This document shows positions 57,689 to 64,000 of a DNA stretch of 64,000 bases, piece after piece; within the stretch, counting starts at the first letter, position 1; the number at the start of each line of letters is the position of its first letter. The translations under genes and the position numbers were made by a program. The DNA is from Nakamurella sp. A5-74 (GTDB lineage Bacteria > Actinomycetota > Actinomycetes > Mycobacteriales > Nakamurellaceae): the NCBI RefSeq assembly GCF_040438885.1, contig NZ_CP159218.1:3472001-3536000 (forward strand), read 5' to 3'. The notes under the pieces are model-generated. The model saw nothing but the letters and a program-made list of their open reading frames with translations. It was not told the origin of the DNA and did not search any database.

Positions 57689-58339
57689 TCAGTGCCGGAC
57701 CCAGGCTGCGGCATCGCGGCCGTTCCAGTTGGCGAGCTGCTCGGTCGGGCCCGCCCCTGGTGTGGGAGCGACGACCGACTCGAACGGGACGAAGCCGCCG
57801 CGCACCTCAGCCGGGATCGCCTCGGCCGCATGCTCGAGCACCGGCGCGGCGATGCCGTTCGGGGCCTCGGCGTCGAGCCCGAGCGCACAGGCCAGATCCC
57901 AACCGTGCACGACGACCTCGTTGGCGTACTTCCAGATCGCCACGTGTCCGGGGACCTGGACCCCCGGCGGCACCGTCACCGACGACTGCATCGCAGCATC
58001 GGACCAGGCCGCACGCACTCCCGGTAGGCGCGAGGAGAACCCCTGCAGCAGTGCGTCATCGGGCAGTTCGACGATGCGCGGCATCGGGTTCGGATCGCCG
58101 CCCTCGGCGATCACCCTGGCCCGGTCGAGGGTCGCGAGCAGGTGCTGGACGAGCTGTCGCACCGAGAACTCCGAACACGGCGTCGGGCGCTCCCAGTCGG
58201 CGGAGTTCTGGATGGATCCGATCAGCTCGACCACCCAGTCCTGGGCGGCCGCGTAGTACAGCCGGCCGTCGGTGATGACGGTGTCGTCGGAGGTGGTGGT
58301 GTCGGAGGTGGTGGTGTCGGGGGCGGTGGTGTCGGTCAT
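57689..58339 (-). CDS. TIGR03086-like (DinB/maleylpyruvate isomerase N-terminal fold) protein
   Basis: A 216-residue protein with the actinobacterial TIGR03086 pattern: DWERPTPCSEFSVRQLVQHL, ANEVVVHGWDLACALG and a C-terminal FVPFESVVAPTPGAGPTEQL with NWNGRDAAAW. The fold is a four-helix bundle often using metal or mycothiol; His residues at these motifs are kept. The N-terminus is an in-frame 15-bp repeat giving TTTSD-type units. GGGAGA precedes the ATG at 58339. It is divergent from the WYL regulator, a likely regulator-target pair. Confidence 0.82.
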   Translation of the reverse strand: MTDTTAPDTTTSDTTTSDDTVITDGRLYYAAAQDWVVELIGSIQNSADWERPTPCSEFSVRQLVQHLLATLDRARVIAEGGDPNPMPRIVELPDDALLQGFSSRLPGVRAAWSDAAMQSSVTVPPGVQVPGHVAIWKYANEVVVHGWDLACALGLDAEAPNGIAAPVLEHAAEAIPAEVRGGFVPFESVVAPTPGAGPTEQLANWNGRDAAAWVRH

Positions 58340-58410
58340 GGGATCTCCCTGGTCCTGCACCCGGGCTCTCCGGGATTGCTGCCACCCTCCCGCTCAATCA
58401 CGACACGTCC

Positions 58411-58428
58411 TGTCAGGCTTTGCAGACA
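58411..58428. promoter_or_regulatory. Inverted repeat in the WYL/TIGR03086 divergent promoter
   Basis: TGTC (58411-58414) and GACA (58425-58428) face each other across ten bases and overlap CATACT (58427-58432), a -10-like box seven bases before the WYL ATG. A short site, plausible as an autoregulatory operator. Confidence 0.35.
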
Positions 58429-58439
58429 TACTGGGGACC

Positions 58440-59429
58440 ATGCGCGCCGACCGGCTGCTCGCCCTGCTGATGGTGCTGCGGCACCGGGATCGGGTGACGG
58501 CGCGCGAGCTGGCCGCCGATCTGGAGGTCAGTGAGCGGACGGTGCTGCGGGACATCGAGGCGCTCGGAGCTGCGGGGGTGCCGGTCTACTCGGAACGGGG
58601 CCGCGCCGGCGGCTTCTCGCTGCTGCCCGGCTGGAGCACGGATCTGTCCGGGCTCTCGGGTGACGAGGCCAGAGCCCTGCTGATCGCGGGGTCCTCGGCC
58701 GTTGCCGGACTGGGGATCGGTGCCGCCTTCTCCAGCGGGCTGGCCAAGGTGCTGTCCTCGCTGCCGCAGGAAGGACGGCGGGCCGCCGCCGAGGGAGCGG
58801 CGCGCATCCTGGTGCTGGACGTCGGCTGGTTCGGCAATTCCCAGCAGACCCCCGGGCTGGGGGCACTGCAACAGGCCGTCACCGGTGGACGGCGACTCAC
58901 CTTCACGTACAGCTCGGGCACGCTCGCCGAACGGCGTGATCACGGTCCGCGACCTGCGACCACCCGCACCGTCGATCCCGCCGGTCTGGTGAGCGCCGCC
59001 GGGGTCTGGTACCTGCTGGCCCTGCACCGCGGGGAGCGACGGATCTATCGGGTCGACCGGATCGAGGAGATCAAGCCGACCGGCGAGCCTTTGCGCACGA
59101 CGGTCGACCCGGCCGAGCTGACCACCTGGTGGGCCGAGTCCCGAGCCCGCTTCATCGAGCGGATCGCGGAGTACCAGGTGGAGCTGGAGGTGCGGGACCC
59201 GCAGGACGGCCGGCTGGTCGCCGGCCTGCGTAGCGCCGTGCGGGTGCTCGAGCAACTACCCGCGGCTGCCGACGACGGATCCCTCCGATTTCGCGCGACC
59301 TTCGCCGCGATCGAGCACGCCATCGCCACGCTCTGGCCGCTCGCGGACCGGGTCGTGGTACTCGCACCGGACAGCGTCCGGGCGGCCTTCCGCGGCCGCG
59401 CCGCAGCGGTGCTCGCCGCCCAGCACTGA
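58440..59429 (+). CDS. WYL-domain HTH transcriptional regulator
   Basis: A 329-residue regulator. The N-terminal DeoR-like helix-turn-helix (RADRLLALLMVLRHRDRVTA, RELAADLEVSERTVLRDIEA) is followed by YSERGRAGGFSLLPG and the WYL domain with RTVDPAGLVSAAGVWYLLAL and RIYRVDRIEEI, then the WCX extension. The ATG at 58440 appears leaderless. The target is probably the divergent TIGR03086-like gene. WYL domains sense small ligands or nucleic acids; none is indicated here. Confidence 0.92.
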   Translation: MRADRLLALLMVLRHRDRVTARELAADLEVSERTVLRDIEALGAAGVPVYSERGRAGGFSLLPGWSTDLSGLSGDEARALLIAGSSAVAGLGIGAAFSSGLAKVLSSLPQEGRRAAAEGAARILVLDVGWFGNSQQTPGLGALQQAVTGGRRLTFTYSSGTLAERRDHGPRPATTRTVDPAGLVSAAGVWYLLALHRGERRIYRVDRIEEIKPTGEPLRTTVDPAELTTWWAESRARFIERIAEYQVELEVRDPQDGRLVAGLRSAVRVLEQLPAAADDGSLRFRATFAAIEHAIATLWPLADRVVVLAPDSVRAAFRGRAAAVLAAQH

Positions 59430-59441
59430 ACCGCCCGCACA

Positions 59442-59588
59442 CGACCGTCACGACCGCGAACCCGGCGTGCACGCGACCGTCACGACCGCGAACCCGGCGT
59501 GCACACGACCGTCACGACCGCGAACCCGGCGCGCACACGACCGTCACGACCGCGAACCCGGCGCGCACACGACCGTCACGACCGCGAA
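59442..59588. repeat. 32-bp tandem repeat, 4.6 copies, between convergent genes
   Basis: Units start at 59442, 59474, 59506, 59538 and 59570, each beginning CGACCGTCACGACCGCGAAC and then CCGGCGTGCACA or a close variant. The block fills the gap between the WYL gene (stop 59429) and the convergent oxidoreductase gene (stop 59591), ending three bases before it. There is no unique spacer sequence, so this is not a CRISPR array. No separate terminator is visible. Confidence 0.88.
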
Positions 59589-59590
59589 GG

Positions 59591-61237
59591 TCAGGGGTGC
59601 AGCAGTTCCAGCAGGGCGTCGACGGCCGCCTCGCCGCCCAGCCCGGAGACTCCGCCGCCGCGCCGGGAACCCGCTCCGGCCATCAGGATCCGTTCGCTGC
59701 CGGCCACCTCGACGCCGTACCGGCGGGCGGGAGTGGACAGGTCCTCGTCGTCGTCCGCGAACGGCCACGACAGGTCGGCGTGGAAGATGTTGCCGCCCGG
59801 CATGGCGAGGCTCTGCTCGAGATCGACCGGCGTCGCGACGTCGATGCACGGCCGGCCGTCCGCATCGAGCGCGAGCACGTCCTCGAGCGGCTCGGCCAGG
59901 TACTGCTGCAGCGCCCGCAGCGCCGCGGCGACCGCCCGGTCGCGCATCCCGTCGGGGTCGGCCCGGAACAGCTCGACCGGCGCGTGCAGTCCGAACAGGG
60001 TGATCGTGGCAGCCGTCGTACCGGCCGCCGACCCGAGGATCGACGGATCGGTCAGCGAGTGGCAATAGATCTCGGCCGGCAGCGGATCGGGCAGGATCCC
60101 GGCGGCCGAGTCAACATAGGCCTGCTCGAGCGTGGCGAACCCCTCGTGCAGGTGCGTCGTCCCGGCGAACACCTGCACCGGATCCGCGCCCGACGCCAGC
60201 GCCGGCAGCCGGGTCAGCAGCAGGTTCACCTTCAATTGCGCCCCGGTCACCGGCTGCGGATCCAGGCCGCGCCACCGGTCGACGACAGCCGGCCCGACCG
60301 CAGCCAGCAGGTGACCGGCGGTGACGGTGACGTCCACCCCGCCCGCATCCCGGGCCAGCACCGACACGCCTGCCGGCGATTCGGTGACGGCCTGGACAGC
60401 CACCCCGCAGCGGATCTCGACACCGAGTTCCACTGCACGCGCCACCAGCGCTCCGGAGACCGCCCCCATCCCACCCTCGGGCACCAGCCACTCGCCGGTG
60501 CCGCGACCGATCAGGTGGTAGAGGAAGCACCGGTTGGCCAGCAGCTCCGGTGCGAACAGGGAGGTGTGGGTCCCGATCAGTGCATCGGTGGCCACCACTC
60601 CGCGCACCACGTCGTCGGCGAACCGGCGGCTGATCGCCTCCCCGATCGGTCGTTCGAAGACGTCGTCCCAGAGGGGGCTGCCGGCCGCCGCGATCACCGC
60701 ATCCCGCACCTCCGCGCGCCGCTGCAGCGGTCCGCGCAGCGCCGGCGCCACCACCCTGGCCATCGCGGCGAGCTCGCCGTAGAACTGTTGCCAGGCGTCG
60801 AAGTCGTGGTCCGTACCGGTGACCGCACGGAAGGACTTCCTGGTCGCTGCCCCCGGATCGCGCTCGACCAGCAGGCCGGTCGGTACCCCGTCGACCGTGC
60901 AGGGCGTGTACGACGACACGGTGCGCTCCAGCAGTCGGACCGACACCCCGAGCCGCTCCAGCAGCTCCGGCGGGAAGAGCGAGACCAGGTAGGAGTACCG
61001 CGACAGACGTGCGTCGTGACCGGTGAACACCTCGGCGCTGATCGACGCGCCACCGAGATGATCGGATCGCTCCAGGAGCGTGACCCGGAGCCCCTGCTCG
61101 GCGGCCAGGATCGCGGCGACCAGCCCGTTGTGGCCGGCACCGACGACCAACACCTCGGCGGAGCTCGTGGCGGCTCCGGCGATTCCCGCTGGGTGCTCGG
61201 ACAGGTGCTCGTCTGCCTGGTGCTCGTGCACGGTCAT
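59591..61237 (-). CDS. FAD-dependent oxidoreductase, phytoene desaturase-like
   Basis: A 548-residue flavoprotein. The dinucleotide-binding motif [20 protein letters not shown] with [14 protein letters not shown] is near residue 30, and the C-terminal FAD motif is [45 protein letters not shown] is typical of the CrtI/NAD(P)-binding amine-oxidase-like family. No carotenoid genes lie nearby, so the substrate is open. ATG 61237 is chosen since the ADP-binding fold starts 28 residues later; the frame stays open upstream opposite kgd only by chance. Confidence 0.88.
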   Translation of the reverse strand: MTVHEHQADEHLSEHPAGIAGAATSSAEVLVVGAGHNGLVAAILAAEQGLRVTLLERSDHLGGASISAEVFTGHDARLSRYSYLVSLFPPELLERLGVSVRLLERTVSSYTPCTVDGVPTGLLVERDPGAATRKSFRAVTGTDHDFDAWQQFYGELAAMARVVAPALRGPLQRRAEVRDAVIAAAGSPLWDDVFERPIGEAISRRFADDVVRGVVATDALIGTHTSLFAPELLANRCFLYHLIGRGTGEWLVPEGGMGAVSGALVARAVELGVEIRCGVAVQAVTESPAGVSVLARDAGGVDVTVTAGHLLAAVGPAVVDRWRGLDPQPVTGAQLKVNLLLTRLPALASGADPVQVFAGTTHLHEGFATLEQAYVDSAAGILPDPLPAEIYCHSLTDPSILGSAAGTTAATITLFGLHAPVELFRADPDGMRDRAVAAALRALQQYLAEPLEDVLALDADGRPCIDVATPVDLEQSLAMPGGNIFHADLSWPFADDDEDLSTPARRYGVEVAGSERILMAGAGSRRGGGVSGLGGEAAVDALLELLHP

Positions 61238-61478
61238 AACGGCAGATCCTGCCAGCGGCCGGACGTCCGCTCTCCTCAGCCCCGCCGAGTACTCACGGCC
61301 GATCTCATCCGCGCTCATCCGCATCCGCGAGAAGCACGTGCGAACCGGACGGGGGATGCCCAACGGGATGACGATCAGCGCTAACCTGGGAAGCACCGGG
61401 TGCGCGAGTGCGCGTACCCCCCGAGCGCGCCCAGCCGCGGCCACAGAACGAGAGTCAGAGAGCAGGCGAAGAGCGACC

Positions 61479-64000
61479 GTGTCCTCACCGTCGTCGTCCA
61501 CCATCCCCGAGTTCGGTCCCAACGACTGGTTCGTCGAGGAGAAGTACCAGCAGTACCGCGCCGATCCGCAGAGTGTCGATGCGACCTGGCGCGAGTACTT
61601 CGCCGGACTGGGCGCCGGGGGTGACGATGCCGCAGGTGATGGAACCAGCACGACGACCGCACCGGCTCCCGCCGCTGCCGCTCCTGCCGCTGCCGCTCCC
61701 GCCGCTGCCGCTGCTGCTCCCCCGCCGCCGCCCCCGCCACCGTCCCGTCCGGCAGCTGCGAAGCCGGCCGCCACCACTCCGGCAGCCGCACCCGCGAAGC
61801 CGGCAGCGGACAAACCCGCCACCCAGCCCGCGCCGGCGAAGGCAGCACCCGCCAAGGTCACCGCCACGCCGGACGACATGAAGAAGGACGTCGCCCCGGA
61901 GCAGGACGCCGACACCGTCGGGCCGCTCCGCGGAGCCGCGGCAGCGGTCGTCCGCAACATGACTTCGTCGCTGGAGATCCCCACCGCGACCAGCGTCCGC
62001 GCCGTCCCGGCGAAGCTGATCGGTGACAACCGGATCGTCATCAACAACTTCCTCAAGCGCAATCGCGCCGGGAAGATCTCCTTCACCCACCTCATCGGGT
62101 ACGCCCTGGTCCGAGCGCTCGCCGACTACCCGAACATGAACCGGCACTTCGCCGAGACCGACGGCAAGCCGACAGTCGTCACGCCGGCCCAGGTGAACCT
62201 CGGCCTGGCCATCGACCTGCCCGGCAAGAACGGTCAGCGCTCGCTCGTCGTGGTGCCGATCAAGGGTGCAGGGACGATGAGCTTCCAGCAGTTCTGGGCC
62301 GCCTACGAGAGCGTGGTCCGCAAGGCCCGCAAGGGTGAGCTGACCGCTGCCGACTACCAGGGCACCACGCTCTCGCTGACCAACCCCGGCGGGATCGGCA
62401 CCGTGCACTCGGTGCCCCGGCTGATGCAGGGCCAGGGCACCATCATCGGCGTCGGCGCGATGGAGTACCCGGCGGAGTTCGCCGGCGCCAGCGAGCGCAC
62501 CCTTGCCGAGCTGGGCATCTCCAAGATCATGACGCTCACCTCGACCTACGACCACCGGATCATCCAGGGGGCCGAATCGGGCGAGTTCCTCAAGCGGCTG
62601 CACGGACTGCTGCTGGGTGAGGACAACTTCTACGACGATGTGTTCGCGTCGCTGCGGATCCCGTACGAGCCGGTGCGCTGGGTCCAGGACATCGGCGCCG
62701 GTGCCGGCGGTGAGCTCGACAAGACCGCGCGCGTGTTGGAGCTGATCGACGCCTACCGCACCCGCGGCCACCTGATGGCGGACACCGATCCGCTCAACTA
62801 CCGGCAACGCAAGCACCCCGACCTCGACGTGCTCAGCCACGGACTCACACTGTGGGACCTGGAGCGTGAGTTCTCCGTCGGCGGGTTCAACGGCAAGCAG
62901 TTCATGAAGCTGCGCAACGTGTTGGGCGTGCTCCGCGATGCCTACTGCCGGACGGTCGGCGTCGAGTACATGCACATCCAGGACCCGATGCAGCGCAAGT
63001 GGGTGCAGCAGCGGGTGGAATCACCGCGCCCGGTGCCCGACCTCGAGCACCAGAAGTACATCCTCGGCCGGCTCAACGCGGCCGAGGCGTTCGAGACCTT
63101 CCTGCAGACCAAGTACATCGGTCAGAAGCGCTTCTCCCTCGAGGGCGGCGAGACCGTCATCGCGATGCTCGACGCGATCCTGAACAAGGGCACCGAGAAC
63201 GGTATCGAGGAGATCGTCATCGGGATGGCGCACCGAGGTCGGCTGAACGTGCTGGCCAACATCGTCGGCAAGCCCTACGCCAAGGTGTTCCGCGAGTTCG
63301 AGGGCAACCTCGACCCCGGTCAGGCGCACGGTTCGGGCGACGTCAAGTACCACCTGGGCGCCGAGGGCAAGTACACCCGCCCGTTCGGTGACGGGGGCGT
63401 CAAGGTCACGCTGGTCGCAAACCCCAGTCACCTCGAGGTCGTCGACCCGGTGCTCGAGGGTGTCGTCCGCGCCAAGCAGGATCTGCTGGACCGCGGCGAG
63501 AACGGCTTCACCGTGATGCCGGTGGCGATCCACGGCGATGCCGCATTCGCCGGCCAGGGTGTGGTCGCCGAGACGCTGAACCTCTCGCTGCTGCGCGGCT
63601 ACCGCACCGGCGGCACCGTGCACGTGATCATCAACAACCAGGTCGGATTCACCACCGCTCCCGAGCAGTCCCGCTCCAGCGAGTACTGCACCGATGTCGC
63701 CAAGATGATCCAGGCACCGATCTTCCACGTGAACGGCGACGACCCGGAAGCCGCCGTCTGGGCCGCCGAACTCGCGGTCGAGTACCGGGAGCAGTTCCGC
63801 CAGGACGTCGTGATCGACCTGATCTGCTACCGCCGACGCGGTCACAACGAGGGCGACGACCCTTCGATGACGAACCCGCTGATGTACCAGATCATCGACG
63901 GCAAGCGCTCAGTCAGGAAGACCTACACCGAGGCGCTCATCGACCGCGGCGACATGTCGGAGGCGGACGCCGAGGAGGCCCTGCGCGACTACCACCAGCA
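61479..64000 (+). CDS. kgd: Multifunctional 2-oxoglutarate dehydrogenase E1 / E2-like protein, N-terminal 840 residues (runs off right edge)
   Basis: TPP-dependent 2-oxoglutarate dehydrogenase of the actinobacterial fused type. Order: E1 N-terminal segment ([20 protein letters not shown]), an Ala/Pro/Lys-rich linker (about 55-130), an E2 catalytic-type domain (about 150-400, with [20 protein letters not shown] and [16 protein letters not shown]), then the E1 core: [29 protein letters not shown] and the TPP motif from [13 protein letters not shown] to [18 protein letters not shown] start at 61479. There is no lipoyl domain in the visible part, as in mycobacterial Kgd. The 241-base upstream gap has no certain promoter. 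Confidence 0.95.
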   Translation, partial: MSSPSSSTIPEFGPNDWFVEEKYQQYRADPQSVDATWREYFAGLGAGGDDAAGDGTSTTTAPAPAAAAPAAAAPAAAAAAPPPPPPPPSRPAAAKPAATTPAAAPAKPAADKPATQPAPAKAAPAKVTATPDDMKKDVAPEQDADTVGPLRGAAAAVVRNMTSSLEIPTATSVRAVPAKLIGDNRIVINNFLKRNRAGKISFTHLIGYALVRALADYPNMNRHFAETDGKPTVVTPAQVNLGLAIDLPGKNGQRSLVVVPIKGAGTMSFQQFWAAYESVVRKARKGELTAADYQGTTLSLTNPGGIGTVHSVPRLMQGQGTIIGVGAMEYPAEFAGASERTLAELGISKIMTLTSTYDHRIIQGAESGEFLKRLHGLLLGEDNFYDDVFASLRIPYEPVRWVQDIGAGAGGELDKTARVLELIDAYRTRGHLMADTDPLNYRQRKHPDLDVLSHGLTLWDLEREFSVGGFNGKQFMKLRNVLGVLRDAYCRTVGVEYMHIQDPMQRKWVQQRVESPRPVPDLEHQKYILGRLNAAEAFETFLQTKYIGQKRFSLEGGETVIAMLDAILNKGTENGIEEIVIGMAHRGRLNVLANIVGKPYAKVFREFEGNLDPGQAHGSGDVKYHLGAEGKYTRPFGDGGVKVTLVANPSHLEVVDPVLEGVVRAKQDLLDRGENGFTVMPVAIHGDAAFAGQGVVAETLNLSLLRGYRTGGTVHVIINNQVGFTTAPEQSRSSEYCTDVAKMIQAPIFHVNGDDPEAAVWAAELAVEYREQFRQDVVIDLICYRRRGHNEGDDPSMTNPLMYQIIDGKRSVRKTYTEALIDRGDMSEADAEEALRDYHQ

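Noticed and set aside
59442-59588. Regular 32-bp repeats resembling a CRISPR array.
   Set aside because: Units are contiguous with no unique spacers, and no cas genes are in the window.
61485-62975. Long open frame opposite kgd, and the upstream extension of the FAD oxidoreductase frame into that region.
   Set aside because: The kgd strand carries clear E2 and E1 motifs; the oxidoreductase fold starts only after ATG 61237.

Overview
The window is a high-GC actinobacterial chromosome segment, densely coded on both strands, with many ATGA/GTGA/TGATG gene overlaps, frequent GTG starts and many genes with a TANNNT-like -10 box only 6-7 bases before the start codon (leaderless type). A Kgd-type 2-oxoglutarate dehydrogenase fused to an E2-like domain, a gatCAB/ACT-protein/ligA/metE-like/mnmA/cysteine-desulfurase/plsC-like/GNAT block that resembles the mycobacterial order as I remember it, an ornithine-lipid-type acyltransferase pair and a DUF222-HNH gene all fit an actinomycete. 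A Nakamurella- or Geodermatophilus-like organism is a guess. I saw no rRNA, tRNA, CRISPR array or insertion sequence.

Layout. 1-6030: kdpFABC plus the N-terminal part of kdpD, all leftward and cut by the left edge, preceded by a 12-bp tandem repeat. 6198-10890: serine/threonine kinase, purine nucleoside phosphorylase and phosphosugar mutase, then a META-domain lipoprotein. 11032-17706: secreted FG-GAP-like protein, upp, a DUF4190 protein, and deoC with two aldehyde dehydrogenase family genes, the second lacking its catalytic part. Together with the phosphorylase and mutase these form a nucleoside and deoxyribose salvage neighbourhood. 17700-21312: a cassette with lower GC at its front end, encoding a small secreted four-cysteine peptide (I36-inhibitor-like), an ABC ATPase and a large FtsX-type permease, all translationally coupled. 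This is the strongest candidate for an undescribed system.

21329-28402: hydroxyacid dehydrogenase, PQQ-type sugar dehydrogenase lipoprotein, a 94-bp repeat cluster, gatCAB and a divergent ACT protein. 28624-33701: deacetylase-like lipoprotein, SRPBCC protein, and an ABC exporter with a GbsR/MarR-type regulator. 33749-42908: ligA, MarR-MFS efflux pair, and a five-gene leftward operon (GNAT, acyltransferase, cysteine desulfurase, mnmA, metE-like). 43075-45527: ECF-like sigma factor with a membrane partner whose outer domain is duplicated.

45532-49092: GABA catabolism (gabT, gabD) with a divergent XRE-cupin regulator. 49176-53867: a conserved-looking hypothetical, DUF222-HNH protein, ArsR-like regulator and MFS pump. 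54037-59429: GNAT gene with 13-bp repeats upstream, a Cys/Met-metabolism PLP enzyme, acyl-CoA synthetase, TIGR03086-like protein and WYL regulator. 59430-64000: 32-bp repeats, a FAD-dependent oxidoreductase, and kgd running off the right edge.

Short tandem repeats recur, both between genes (12, 13, 16, 32 and 94 bp) and within them (15 bp in the kinase and the TIGR03086 protein), so local slippage or duplication seems active here.
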